DNA from: Lindgomyces ingoldianus
Taxonomy: Eukaryota > Ascomycota > Dothideomycetes > Pleosporales > Lindgomycetaceae
Direction: 5' to 3'
Length of the DNA: 64,000 nucleotides
Assembly: GCF_010093535.1 (NCBI RefSeq)
Contig: NW_022985170.1
Span: forward strand, 1,407,278 to 1,471,277
In this document: one piece after another, positions 45,404 through 56,645 of the stretch
Position numbering within the stretch: position 1 is the first letter of the stretch
Layout of the letters: each line of letters starts with the position of its first letter
Position numbers and translations under genes: made by a program
Notes under the pieces: model-generated
What the model saw: the letters and a program-made list of their open reading frames with translations, nothing else
Databases searched by the model: none
Told to the model about the DNA's origin: nothing

Positions 45404-46504
45404 ATGCCATGCCGCCCAGGAATATCCTCCATGTCTCTAGGTCGGTGTTATTCTGGCCATCCGCTCTCGCACAAACTCGCCATGGCCTCAAAATACGGCC
45501 TTCAAGGCATTGAAATCTTCTACGAAGACCTTACGGACCAAGCAAAATCGCAAAAACCTACGAATCTGTTCCCTGCTGCCCGCTACGTTCGTTCGCTCTG
45601 CTCCTCACTCAACCTCGAAATAATATGTCTCCAGCCATTCATGCACTACGAGGGCCTTCTTGATCGAGCCAGACACAACGAAAGGATCGAAGAAGTAAAG
45701 CTCTGGATTGAGATCGCGAAGGTGCTAGGGACGGACACGATCCAAGTCCCTTCATCTTTCCTTTCCAAAAACCAAATATCCCCAGACACCAACCTGATGG
45801 TCTCCGACCTCCGTGAACTCGCAGACCTGGGCCTCCAACACACCCCTACTATCAAGTTCGCCTATGAAAGTCTCTGCTGGGGGACCTACGTCGACAAGTG
45901 GGAACAATGCTGGTCCATAGTAACCCTTGTCGACCGCCCAAACTTTGGTATCTGTCTCGACAGCTTCAACATCCTGGGTCGGATATATGCAGACCCAGCT
46001 TCCCCATCTGGCGTGAATCCCAACGCTACCCAGGAGGTAAAGGACTCGATGAAAAGATTAACGCAGCAGCTTAAATCGCATAAAGATAAAATCTTCTTTA
46101 TCCAGATCGTGGACGCGGAAAGGCTTCAAGAACCGCTTGTGCAGGGCCATAGGTTCTACAAGGAAGAGCAGCCAGCGAGGATGAGCTGGAGTCGAAACTG
46201 CCGGCTTTTTTATGGAGAGAGGGACCAGGGGGGCTATCTCCCAGTCCGCGAGGTCGCAGAGGCGATTATTAAAGATATAGGATATGATGGGTGGGTTAGC
46301 ATGGAGTTGTTCAATCGCGCAATGGAACGGACGGATGAGGGCGTGGTTGAGGAATTAGCATCGAGAGCGGCGAAGGGATGGGGGAGGCTCGTTGCGGACC
46401 TCGATTTGGAAGTGGCGGTGTCGCTACCAGTGAAGAGGGCGGGAAACGTGGAAAAAGTGGGGGTGCAGCAGAATTTTGATGCTGTGGAGGTTGCGAGATT
46501 GTAA
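45404..46504 (+). CDS. qa-4: 3-dehydroshikimate dehydratase (QA-4/QutC)
   Basis: Single exon, 366 aa from the ATG at 45404; the frame extends upstream but homologues start at this kind of MPCRPGISSMSLGR sequence. TIM-barrel of the xylose-isomerase-like type: GLQGIEIFYEDL, then the metal-ligand strands FAYESLCWG (Glu), FGICLDSFNIL (Asp), FFIQIVDAERL (Gln) and VSMELFNR (Glu). It converts 3-dehydroshikimate to protocatechuate, the last step of the quinate pathway proper, in the cytosol. It is transcribed away from the oxidoreductase and towards the permease, whose 3' end lies 511 bp on. Confidence 0.93.
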   Translation: MPCRPGISSMSLGRCYSGHPLSHKLAMASKYGLQGIEIFYEDLTDQAKSQKPTNLFPAARYVRSLCSSLNLEIICLQPFMHYEGLLDRARHNERIEEVKLWIEIAKVLGTDTIQVPSSFLSKNQISPDTNLMVSDLRELADLGLQHTPTIKFAYESLCWGTYVDKWEQCWSIVTLVDRPNFGICLDSFNILGRIYADPASPSGVNPNATQEVKDSMKRLTQQLKSHKDKIFFIQIVDAERLQEPLVQGHRFYKEEQPARMSWSRNCRLFYGERDQGGYLPVREVAEAIIKDIGYDGWVSMELFNRAMERTDEGVVEELASRAAKGWGRLVADLDLEVAVSLPVKRAGNVEKVGVQQNFDAVEVARL

Positions 46505-47015
46505 TGGACATACATATGAGGGGTTTTGGCTTTTGAAGCGTTGGAGTGGGATACCATATATAGCATACATACATCAGGGGCGTTGTGAACCATCATATTG
46601 TTAAGAATAGACACTTAATCTAGTAGTGATGCGTACTTCGCCTTGAGCATATTTCCGTCAACACACTTACACATATATAACACTCTGTACGAGTGTAAAG
46701 GCGATATACGCTCCGAACTTTTCTTTCAACAGGGCTTGTACCTGTGGGTAGGGCGCCGAGTGAATGCCCTTAGGAGGATATTAACTTAATCTCTGTCTAC
46801 CGTCGTTGTAGATAAACGGCTTTTCAAGGAGAGGAGAACAAAGTAAAGGATACTATGAGAAAGACAGAATGATCTATCATCGAATAAGGTTTATATGTCA
46901 TCTAAAAGCCTTACATAGCAATAGCAATATGATATTTCAATTCCTCCCTCCACACTAGTCATTGACCAATTTTCAATCGCGCGGTACACACATCGTCAGT
47001 TCTCCGCCCCAATAG
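46505..47015. other. convergent intergenic region in the qa cluster
   Basis: 3' ends of qa-4 and qa-y. AT-rich; no gene recognised. Confidence 0.45.
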
Positions 47016-48750
47016 CTAAACTTGAACATTTTCAACCCTCTCTTCATTCTTCGTCTTCTCATAACTCAGCCCTGCGCCCTCAGCATCATGTCTGAACTCC
47101 TCTTCCTGATCCTGCAACTCCTGCATCACAATTCCATGAGCGTTCCTCACTGGCTTGATTTCAAATAGTCTATTCATATGCTCCAACGGAATAGACTTTG
47201 TCTCCGGGATCAGGAAGTAGACGAAGGGGATGGAGAGGATCATGAGCGAGGCGAAGAAGAAGTAGACGCCGTAGCCCATTTTAAGGAACATTTGTGGTGT
47301 AAAGCGAGAGATGATGAAATTCCAAAACCAGTTGTTTGCTGCGGCGGAGGCTTGACCGAGGGATCTATGACTCGTTAGTGAACTTGTGACTTGGCAGATT
47401 GTGGGTGGAGGTAGGCTTACCGAGTGTTCTGGCTGAACATTTCTGAGTTGATGACCCATGGCGTTCCGTTCCATGAAGGGGTATAAAAGAACGTCCATAA
47501 GTAGAAGAAGAAAATAGCTGCAATGCCACCAGAGGAGAGTTTTGAGTTCTTCTGATTAGCAGAAGGGTTTGATAGCTTGATGTAAGCACCAATGAACCAC
47601 ATACAGAGGGATCCTCCTGCAGCACCAAGCATGAGCAGATTGCGGCGGCCGAGGCGGTCAATGAGGTAAAGAAGCCAGAAGATTGTGACGACGGTCTTTA
47701 CGACCCCGAAAATACCGGTAGTTAGAAAACCAGTGTTGGTTCCTTGGATACCAATAGATTTGAATACAGTTGGGGAGTAGTAATTTATTGCATTGATTCC
47801 AGATCCATTTTGCCATAGGAAGAGCATGCCACCGAGGAAGAAGCGCCAGAGGACCTTTCGTTGCTTAAGCGCAGCAAAGGGTTTCCAGAAGCCTGGGCCA
47901 ATGTGGATTCGGTCATGCTCGATTTGAGCGTCGATGGCCGCGACTTCCTCAACAATGTAGAGGTCATCGGCCGGTAAGTTACGAATCCAGCAGAGGTTTT
48001 TCAGGGCTTGCTCACGTCGACCCTTGGTGAGAAGCCATCGGGGTGATTCCTTAATCCAAAAAGCACCCAGGAGAAGTATTCCAGCTGGGATGAGTTGCAC
48101 GGCAAAAGGAATGATCCATTGCTTGTGAGAAGGGGTCATTGTTTCCTGAAGGCCATAGTTAATCCAGCTGAGGCTCATATTAGCATCAACACCACGGCCA
48201 AAGGGAATAGAGTGATGACTAACAATCCAACGAGACCACCGATCTGCCAACCAAGTTCGTAGATGCCAACCAATCGACCTCGAACAGCAGGAGGCGCCAT
48301 TTCCGAGATGTAAATGGGGACCATGTTTGAGGCACCACCCACACCAAGGCCAGCCAGAACTCGACCTCCAATGATGAGACCCAATCCACGCTCTCGGTTT
48401 GCACCTAGCATCATTCCCGCGCCAAGAATGAAGACCAGCACCCAAATGGTAAGACTCCTCCTCCGGCCGAGGAAGTAGCTAGAGACATACGCACCGAAAG
48501 ATCCAAAGAATGCTCCAGCTTGGTAGACGGAGACAATGTTCGCTTTGACGAGTGCCAGATCATTAGGGCTATATGATGCAAACTGGAACTCTTCGGTGAA
48601 TGATGGAAGGGCTAATGTCGTGCCTATGAAGGCGGAATCGTAGCCGATCATACATGATGCGAAGGATGCGAGAGCTGCGCAAGTGTAGACGCGCCAGTTG
48701 TAGACGGCCTTTGGCGTTGGCCTGTCCTCGACGAAGGCGAGGATACCCAT
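47016..48750 (-). CDS. qa-y: quinate permease (QA-Y/QutD), MFS sugar-transporter family
   Basis: Three exons: 48750-48224, 48167-47421 and 47364-47016, with two 56-bp introns; 540 aa. It begins MGILAFVEDRPTPKAVYNWR, typical of quinate permeases. MFS sugar-transporter motifs occur in order: YFLGRRRSL, GGRVLAGLGVGGASNMVPIY, SEMAPPAVRGRLVG with ELGWQIGGLVGFWINYG across intron 1, IKESPRWLL, the central NAINYYSPTVF, LIDRLGRRNLL and the end motif FLIPETKSIPLEHM. Twelve membrane spans are expected. It imports quinate across the plasma membrane. The alternative upstream Met at 48777 is less likely. It is divergent from qa-3, sharing a 791-bp promoter. Confidence 0.94.
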
Positions 48751-49541
48751 TTTTGGGATGATTTCCAAGGTCAACACTCTTTACTAGGACCCGATTTTTT
48801 GGATAGAATAAAGAATTGGAAGAGAAGAGTAAGAGGAAAATGGGAAGGTGACTCTAGACTCCGCAATGAACAGACCAGGGTAGCGACCAACGTATCACCT
48901 AAATATCTATCCCCGTCCGGCCTCGCGTCCTTGATCATAGAGTAGAAGCAAGCCACACCACGTGGGGATGAATCCTTACGGTGGTGTTTTCGTCTCCTCA
49001 CATCTCATCAGCACGTCCAGACCTGTGGCCCTTCCTCGGCGCTGGAAGAAAAGTTTTCCAAACAACAGACACTTTCCCGTTCGCGACACATCACCGTCAG
49101 GTGGGGAAGGCTCTCCATGTCAAATTCCCCGGATTTGGGGAGCACTCCGGCTCCTTGGCGATCATTTGTCCGTGATGGACGACCGATCGTTGGATGACGG
49201 CAGTTCGATAGTTGGGTGTGGTTAAGAGTTTTTCCAGGTGGCGGGCTACAGGCTTGGCTATTCATTTCACCCACCGGATCGATGCATGCATGACTCGGGT
49301 CAACATTTTCTCGAACCCCCCGGATGAACCTTCTTTCGTATGCGAATTGATCGATTTTGTGGAAGGTTAGCGTTGTTATCCAAGCCAAGCCTCAACGTTC
49401 TCGAACCTCGGTGGAAGATTAGGTGTTTTCGTAGAGTATACGCATGTTTAAAGAAATCGATTCGGCCTCCCAAATCGGCAACTTTTAAATACGGCATCTA
49501 GATCAAATCCTTTAACTCTTGTAATTTTTTTGGGAATCATA
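48751..49541. promoter_or_regulatory. divergent promoter, qa-y / qa-3
   Basis: Contains GGTTAAGAGTTTTTCC at 49220-49235, 13 of 16 matches to the qa activator consensus; a two-half-site sequence GGTTAGCGTTGTTATCC at 49365-49381 with one extra spacer base; and a weak 12/16 match at 48966-48981. Judged by eye. Confidence 0.5.
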
Positions 49542-50583
49542 ATGTCGACAGATACAATTGTCCCCCAAACATCCCATGTTGAGAGACATGGCTACCTTTT
49601 TGGGCACCCAATCGCACATTCCATGTCTCCCCTGCTCCACCAAACCGTATATGACGGATTAGGGCTGAAATGGTCCCAATTTCCCCTAGACTCTCTTGAC
49701 ATGGATCTTTTCCTGAGGCTAAGGGAAGATCCAAAGTTCTACGGTAGGTAATTTTGCCCTCACTCTACAACTCATTTGCTAAGTAAACTGTATAGGTGCA
49801 TCAATAACAATGCCGCACAAACTCGCAATTCTAAAGCACTTAGACGGCCTTACTCCCGAGGGCGCTGCAGTCGGCGCCGTTAACACTATGTTCCTTCGAG
49901 AAGACTGCAGTACTGGGAAGCGGCTCTACATAGGCACGAATACAGACGTTATTGGCATTCGGGACTCTTTTTACGAGAACATTTCGGATCCGGATGCGTG
50001 CTTTCACCGACGACCTGGGCTGGTAATCGGAGGCGGTGGCGCAGCTCGAAGCGCAGTATACGCATTACGAACAATGATGAAAGCAAGCAAGATTTACCTT
50101 GTAAACCGGAACCGAAGCGAAGTCAAAGCCGTTATCGACGAATGTACGGCACGAGGTTATGGAGATTCCTTAGTTGATGTGTCAACTGTAGCACAAGCTC
50201 AGCAGCTAGAAGGCCCAGGAGCTATTGTTGCTTGTGTGCCGAATTTCACTCCTAAGACTGAAGACGAGAAAGAGGCGAGAAAAGTATTTGAATGTCTTCT
50301 AGGTAAAGACCATAAAGGGGCGATTTTAGAAATGTGTTACCATCCTTCGCCGTGGACTGAGATTGCGGAGATTAGCCAGAGGATGGGGTGGAGGGTTATC
50401 ATGGGAACAGAGGCGATGATATATCAGGGGTTGGAGCAGGTGAGCATCGATCAAGCTCCTTGATAAGTAAAAGAGACTCACCAATGATAGGACAAGTATT
50501 GGACAGGAAGGGGCATCCATGAAATGCCTGTGAAGAAGTGTCATCAGGTAATAGCAGCAAAACTCAGTGAGGCAAGGTTGTAG
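49542..50583 (+). CDS. qa-3: quinate/shikimate dehydrogenase (QA-3/QutB)
   Basis: Three exons: 49542-49743, 49796-50439 and 50491-50583, with introns of 52 and 51 bp; 312 aa. The third exon is easy to miss: without it the protein ends early after [12 protein letters not shown], while splicing restores [14 protein letters not shown] and the expected C-terminal helix. Shikimate-dehydrogenase fold: [20 protein letters not shown] at the N-terminus, [11 protein letters not shown] with the catalytic Lys, [15 protein letters not shown] with the catalytic Asp and the NAD-binding [13 protein letters not shown]. It oxidises quinate to 3-dehydroquinate (and shikimate to dehydroshikimate) with NAD, the first catabolic step. 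Confidence 0.94.
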
Positions 50584-50734
50584 AGGATGATTAGAGGATT
50601 GAAAAAAAATGTGGCAATTAAAAGTAGGAAGAAGGAATAGAATTGAACCAAGGAATGTCTGATGACATGTATGAGTATGTATATATACTTGCTAGACGTG
50701 AGACGGCTGGTAGGTTAGAATAAAATACCCGAAA

Positions 50735-52068
50735 TCACGCTCCGGGCCTGGAGTAATCCAATTTGCGCACTCGTCTCCACACTTCTCGTACGGTTCTCTC
50801 CTGACTTTCCCGACCCGTTTCTGTCGAAGATGGCCCTGCGGGACTGTATGAACCAATGAGTTAGTCTGCCTTTGTACCGAATGTTAGATCCGAAGGGCCA
50901 ACTCACCGGATAGCTAAGTAAAGTCTACTTCCAAGCCGAACTTCTTCAATGGGGGCCGTGACATGATCCTCAGGTGGATTTGCGTTGGTGATTAAACCTC
51001 CGGCTTCCTGAAGGATAGCAATGCCTGCGGCGACGTCCCTACCATGCTGTCAATCTCAATACCCTAAATATTTCAGTTGAAGATTTTACTAACCATTCCC
51101 AACAGCCGCCTTCCCACCAAATATCAAACGCCCCCATAGCAACATACGCCAGATCAAGAGTCGCACTCCCCAAGCTCCTCACCCCATGCACCATCCCACC
51201 TCTTCCCTGCCTCCCTCCAATTTCGGCAGCCATATTAACAAAACTCTCTACTTTTCGATGCAAATTACCATCTGGTTGATCCCTCCTATCCTTCCCCCAT
51301 TCGCACGAGAATACGCATCCACTAGGAGCATTCACTGGCAATGGCGGGACAGGATTTTGGACAAGTGGCAAAGGTTGATGCTCGTTTAGCCATGCACCTC
51401 GGCCATAGCAGGAGGAAAACAGCTGGTTGAGGAATGGGGCGTGGATTACGCCAATCAGGGGCTTGGAGTTGTGAATGAAGGCTATTGAGACGCAGAACAT
51501 GGGAAACAGGTGGATATAGTTGACCGTACCTAAAGGAATCTCAGTTCGCACCCGTGTTTACAGAAAGGAAGCAGGTGGCTATGTCATACCATCAAGAGGA
51601 TCAATACACCATGTAGGGCTGTCATCTATAAGATAGTCGCGTGATGAACCCTTGGAATACGACTCCTCGCCCACAAATCTAGAGTAGTGTTAGTACATCT
51701 CCTAAGAGGAGAGGCAGAGCCATTTAGTGGATACATTGCAGAAACACTGACTTATGCGAAGGATACTTCTTCATAACTTCACCTTTGATAAATGCTTCAA
51801 CATCTACGCTCTCTCAGCTTTCGCATTCTCTCTTCCTTTAGATTCAAACCTCCAAAATTCAGACTTCTCAATGCAATAAGTGCAACCGACCTTCATCCGT
51901 TTGCGTAACCAAATCCACCGCATTCTCTTTCTGCACATGCCCCTTTTCCTCCGGCCCTCCACCTCCCATTCTCAACTTCGCACCATCAAGTAGCATCTTC
52001 CCGGCTTGTTTGCCAAGTTCGACGGCAAATGCATAGATCTCGTCCAAATAATCCCGTGAGAGCTCCAT
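50735..52068 (-). CDS. qa-x: QutG/QA-X, inositol-monophosphatase-like protein
   Basis: Six exons: 52068-51891, 51803-51752, 51678-51590, 51529-51094, 51038-50907 and 50843-50735; introns 55-87 bp; 331 aa, the size of QutG/QA-X. The inositol-monophosphatase motifs are complete: VDLVTQTDEDVEAF, FVGEES, the metal-binding WCIDPLDGTVNYIHLFP and GGCWEWDVAAGIAILQEAGG. A diagnostic C-terminus WRRVRKLDYSRPGA ends the protein. It belongs to the quinate regulon in Neurospora and Aspergillus, but its physiological substrate has never been clear. Two family motifs are cut by introns, which strongly supports the splice model. It converges on qa-3 and diverges from qa-2. Confidence 0.92.
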
Positions 52069-52564
52069 GATGCCGTGAATAGGTGCATGTTGAAGTCATA
52101 CTGGATTACCAGTCGCAAACTGGCTATGGTTTGGAGACGAAGATGGATGACTGAGCCGCTAAAGTGCCGTGGCAAGCCGCGCACGTGAAACGGAGATTGG
52201 TCGGAAATAAGATTGGTATTTAGATGGCATTGTATTGGTGCTTGATTTAACGTCACGACTAGAATCTGGACGGACTGTGCCGGATAGGAGAGGGTAACAG
52301 AATGGATGATGCCGTGGAAATCCGCACCTGAAGGCCTCCGAGGATGAATGGGCAAAGTCAAAAACGCCCGGCAAAATGCTCTTCCTCCGGTCTCGCTGGC
52401 TTCTCGTCCGAGGAAACCAACATGAAGCTTGGCGAGTATGTTCGGAATACGTTCCGACGGCCCTGTAGTAGTTCTACGTCTGCAAAGGGAGGAAACACAC
52501 ACTGAACCTCAAGCGATCTCCATTACCCCTACCATACACCTACAAATCAACAATCAAACTCATC
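52069..52564. promoter_or_regulatory. divergent promoter, qa-x / qa-2
   Basis: 496 bp between opposing starts. I see no good match to the 16-bp qa activator consensus. It does contain the inverted repeat TCGGAA-TACG-TTCCGA (52442-52457), i.e. CGG-N8-CCG, about 110 bp upstream of qa-2. Confidence 0.45.
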
Positions 52565-53023
52565 ATGGCAAAATCCATCCTCCTCATCAACGGCCCGAAC
52601 CTCAACCTCCTCGGAACCCGGGAACCCACCCTCTACGGCAGCACCACACTCCCACAAGTCATCGCCTCCGCCTCGCAGCAATGCGCCTCCTTTTCCATCT
52701 CCTTCGCATCACTCCAATCCAACCACGAAGGTATCCTAATCGACCGAATCCACGAATCCCGCGGAAAAGTCGACGCCATCATCATCAACCCCGGAGCATT
52801 AACACACACGAGCGTGGCGCTGCGGGATGCGTTACTAGGGGTTGAGATACCGTTTGTGGAGGTGCATATTAGTAATATACATAAGAGAGAGGCATTTCGA
52901 CATCATAGTTATTTGAGTGATAAGGCGGAGGCGGTTATTTGTGGGTTGGGGGTTTATGGGTATGAGGCTGCGATTGGGTATGCGGTGAGGTATATTAAGC
53001 CGAGAGAGAAGCCACAGTTGTAG
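52565..53023 (+). CDS. qa-2: catabolic type II 3-dehydroquinase (QA-2/QutE)
   Basis: Single exon, 152 aa, the standard length of a type II dehydroquinase. Catalytic and binding motifs are all present: [21 protein letters not shown] with the flexible-loop Arg and the Tyr, the [12 protein letters not shown] strand, [19 protein letters not shown] and [18 protein letters not shown] with the catalytic His. It converts 3-dehydroquinate to 3-dehydroshikimate, between the qa-3 and qa-4 reactions, as a soluble dodecamer. Codon usage drifts from C-ending in the first half to G/T-ending in the second half, which is striking but in frame. Confidence 0.96.
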   Translation: MAKSILLINGPNLNLLGTREPTLYGSTTLPQVIASASQQCASFSISFASLQSNHEGILIDRIHESRGKVDAIIINPGALTHTSVALRDALLGVEIPFVEVHISNIHKREAFRHHSYLSDKAEAVICGLGVYGYEAAIGYAVRYIKPREKPQL

Positions 53024-53150
53024 AGTAGAGCGGCGACGGTTGGGATGGGAGTGTTGGATGATGAGGATCCAGGTACAGGCTGTGGGTGAGATGATAGCGG
53101 ATGTTTATTCCATATCCTGTGTCTGGATATTTGGGTATATGGTGTTGGTC

Positions 53151-54212
53151 TCAGTCAGGACCAGCCTCTTCCATTCCCGGCATCCCACCCAATCCTCCAA
53201 TCTCGTTGATGAAGGTGTCAAAATCAATACCTTGATCTTCAAACAGTTTCTTCGCCTTTTCTGCAGTGGCCACCTGTCTCTCTTGCGTGAAGCCTCCCGA
53301 TGCACTGCTCTCGAATTGCACCAATTCCACCCATTTAAAGAAAAGATCCTCCTTTCCCATGGCTGTAAGGCGGTCCTTGAACAACATGATTTTCTGTCGA
53401 GCCTCAGTCTCAGAGCCCTCATCCAACTTCCAGCAGTCCCACACGGCCCACTGCCCTGATTCTTGAGGTCCGACCCACACGAAAACGACTTTGCGGAGCA
53501 GCTCGGAGGAGAGCTCGTTCTTATCAAGCAAACTGGTGGCAGTGGTCATTCCAGCAAAATCCAGATCCCAGCCCTTATCCATAAGCAGGTATCCCGTCTT
53601 CTCTCTCAGTCTCCTCCCATCCAATGCTGGCAATATCCTCGTCTTGAAGAATGGACTATCGCCTCCAGCCTTCCCAGTCGCACCCTCGGCCTCCCCGAGC
53701 AAGTCCTTTGCCGTCCACCCCCTACTCTCTCTAACATATACTTCCTCATCTCTAAACCCAACATTGAACCTCCACGTTACCGGATTCCCCGGCGATTCAA
53801 AAAAGAAAGTCCATGGCCAAGGTCCCACAATCCGAAACAACATCCAATCGAAGAAAAACACCAGTCCTCTCCAAGCCACTGTCTTTAATATATCTGCCCA
53901 ATGAGTGGTTGCGAAGTATATAGTAGTATCATTTGGGTTTCCGAGAAACGACAGCAGTAGTTCCCAATAGAAGGGGAATTGGACGTAAGCGCGCCATAGC
54001 AAGACTGCGACGATGGTGACATTTAGACCGACGGGTACGAGGAATATGCGACGTTTGAACCACGACGGATGGTAGTCGAGGTGTATTATGTAGACCGAGT
54101 CTTTAGAGAGTGTGGAGAGAAGAGGTAGGAGCTCAGTAGGGGCGGGGGTAAACGGTGAGGGGACAGACGGTGAGGGGAGGGCCTTTTGGGCCCGTTTTGT
54201 GGGTTTTGGCAT
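53151..54212 (-). CDS. conserved fungal membrane protein, unknown function
   Basis: Single exon, 353 aa. A basic N-terminus (MPKPTKRAQKALPSPSVPSP) is followed by two hydrophobic segments: RIFLVPVGLNVTIVAVLLWR (about 55-75) and a weaker one around WRGLVFFFDWMLFRIVGPWP (about 118-137). The rest is soluble and mixed-charge, ending in a helical region rich in Gly/Met/Glu (INEIGGLGGMPGMEEAG). I recognise no named domain. It converges on qa-2 with only 127 bp between, marking the right border of the quinate cluster. Confidence 0.75.
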   Translation of the reverse strand: MPKPTKRAQKALPSPSVPSPFTPAPTELLPLLSTLSKDSVYIIHLDYHPSWFKRRIFLVPVGLNVTIVAVLLWRAYVQFPFYWELLLSFLGNPNDTTIYFATTHWADILKTVAWRGLVFFFDWMLFRIVGPWPWTFFFESPGNPVTWRFNVGFRDEEVYVRESRGWTAKDLLGEAEGATGKAGGDSPFFKTRILPALDGRRLREKTGYLLMDKGWDLDFAGMTTATSLLDKNELSSELLRKVVFVWVGPQESGQWAVWDCWKLDEGSETEARQKIMLFKDRLTAMGKEDLFFKWVELVQFESSASGGFTQERQVATAEKAKKLFEDQGIDFDTFINEIGGLGGMPGMEEAGPD

Positions 54213-54626
54213 AATCCAATGCCTTATGACGGAGATTTAGAGATAGGAATATAAATTTGGCGCATTGGAGCAAAGCACTAGTTGTTGAGTTGCAATCTGG
54301 AAGCTTTCATCGGCTTTTTAGTTAGGCGCCGGGGGGAACTTTATCCGCTTTCCGCAAGGCTTGGTCCCTACCCGAAGGGGCAGGTTACAATAACCGTCGA
54401 TCACTGAGGAGTGTTACCCCTCAGGCCTGAAGTGTTAGAGTGCTACCCGTCCCAAACACAGAAGATATCATCAAAGCTCATCTTGGAGCTGCTTCTGCTC
54501 TTCTACTACCCATCATGAATACAGCATCTCCGCTAATATTTATTCCACCCTAATTCGACAGTTACCTAGTCAAATTCAATGTCCCCAACGTCCCCAAGCC
54601 TTTCTCCCATCCGATCCATCATCCTT
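54213..54626. other. intergenic region
   Basis: 5' flank of the membrane-protein gene and 3' flank of the dioxygenase. No gene recognised. Confidence 0.4.
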
Positions 54627-55869
54627 CTAATCCACATCCTCCATTGGAATCGGCAAACCCTCAACAATCCGCATATCCCCCCTGCCCAACTTCTCCATGG
54701 CTTTTTTTGCCTCCTCGTCCCTCAACTCGCTCGTTTCTTCATCCGTCATGAGCACGAAATCATATGTTAGGAGCTTTGCGCCTTCTTTAATATCGTATTT
54801 CTTCGCTTGTTCGGGGGTTACGATGCCGAGGTCAACCATGAGGGATTCCTTAACGCCAAAGACTGCGTCGCTAGTTTCATAGGGGTCGTTACGGAGGTAT
54901 AGGGCGCTGGTCATAAATATTAGCATGCCTTTATCGGCAATGTTGTAAATGAAGTTTGTGGGAACAGATGTTTAAAGGCAGGGGGGAAAAGAGGAAAATA
55001 GCGAAGAGGCTGAGTTGCACGTACGTGATAAGATGATCAAACCCCCCCTTCTCAAACATGAAATGCATATGACTCGGTCTCCACGGATGTCGTCCCAATA
55101 TCCCCAACATCTTCCCAACTGGGCCATCATGCGGAATACTGTACGGCACGGGCACGATCGCCTTGAACCAAAAGACTCCTTCTTCATTACTTCTCAGCAC
55201 CGCCCTGCCATCTGGTTTCTCTCCGCTATAATCTTCGTACTGCACATCATACGAGCCCTTCGAGTCTGTTTCCCAAATGTCGATTTTGACGTCAGAAATA
55301 GGCGCGCCGGATGTTGTGTGCACGGTGCAGAGACAGAGGAGGGGTGTGCCATCGGGATCGCCCGAGATGGACTGGCCTAGGGCCTGGGTTTGGGCGTCGT
55401 GCGTGTGGTAGGGACCTAGGACGGTGCCTTCGGTTGAGGAGGGCTTTTTGGGATGGTCGATAGAGTCGACGAGGAGGGAAAGGCCTAATGTATCAGACAG
55501 GAGGATGAATTCCTGCAATTACAGAGGACAATTAGCTTCGGTCCTAGAAAATCCTCTGATGGCGCCGCCAATTGCAGATCCAAGATGAGTCAATACTACC
55601 CAAAAGGATAGAAGTAAATGCATACAACTCACCTGTCGAACATCCGTACACTTCTTCCCAACCGCCGTCAAAAACTCAATACCCGCCATCCACTCCTTCG
55701 TACTCAACCTCGTCTCTCGTGCAAAATCATGCATATGGCTGACTAGCCTCTCCAAAATATATTTCAACCTCGGATCCGGTGTTTGCGAGTTTATGAGATT
55801 GACATTTTCGGTGATGTTGTCGATTGTGAGGTCCTTCAGGGGGGGTATAGAGACTTCAGCAGGATCCAT
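54627..55869 (-). CDS. intradiol ring-cleavage dioxygenase, catechol/hydroxyquinol type
   Basis: Three exons: 55869-55633, 55512-55025 and 54906-54627, with introns of 120 and 118 bp; 334 aa. An N-terminal helical dioxygenase domain ([34 protein letters not shown]) characteristic of catechol/hydroxyquinol 1,2-dioxygenases precedes the beta-sandwich. The four Fe(III) ligands are visible: Tyr in VLGPYHTHDA, Tyr in VPVPYSIPHDGP, and two His in HPWRPSHMHFMF. DPYETSDAVFGVKESL is also a family block. It cleaves catechol or hydroxyquinol between the hydroxyls. It is not of the protocatechuate 3,4-dioxygenase type, so a link to quinate-derived protocatechuate would need decarboxylation or hydroxylation first. 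Confidence 0.9.
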
Positions 55870-56645
55870 AGTGGGCGGGTAGGTAATTGGAGGGGATTGA
55901 GGTAAGTCGTGCAGGGCGTGTCAGGAGGAGAAAGATCAATTGAGGGGAGAAGAGAGAACAGCGAAGAGGAAGACAGAGAGACGGGTATAAGAAGTGGAGC
56001 TCTGGGGAACGAAAGCAAGGTAAGCTCTCAACTATCTGCTCAATAAGAAATTAGAAATGATGCAAGCAAGAACGGCTTCATTCCGCGACCATATTGCGGG
56101 AATGCCACGCACCAGCAAGTCCTAGCTAGGAGGGAGGGGTAAGTTGTGTAGCTGTGGTAATTGCATCTCGGCCGACGATGATTACACACACTTTCGCACC
56201 TCATAGGTCCAATTTTTTGAAATCACGGTATGTACGGTCCTTCAATAGCTAAATTTTAGGAATTATCTCCGCTCGTGTCGCGCAGGATAGATCTATCGAG
56301 TTAACGTCGGAGGGGTGGCTCGGTAGCTGCGATGTGGGGCAAATTAAACGTTAACCGCGAGTAGGGTGTGGCGGTTGAAGCTGACAATGAGGCTGGCCAT
56401 GTTGTGGATGAAAGTGCGTAGCTTTATATATCAGTAACGCATAAGCAGCTCTCGAATTAGATGAGATCGTGAGCGGATGTCGGATCACGTGCTTAAGCAC
56501 CTCTATATTGGTAGGCACATATATGGAGCTCTCGAAGTCAACACCTGAGCCGTTAGTTCTAATCTGTACAAGCAACTGAGCCATATCCACCTAATAGGCC
56601 CCAACATATTCCGCCATCCGCAACACAACCCCTTCCACCCAACCC
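55870..56645. other. intergenic region
   Basis: Promoter of the dioxygenase and 3' flank of the DUF3445 gene. No gene recognised. Confidence 0.4.

Noticed and set aside
49530..49541. four-codon upstream extension of qa-3
   Set aside because: It relies on a non-ATG start; the ATG at 49542 fits the family start.
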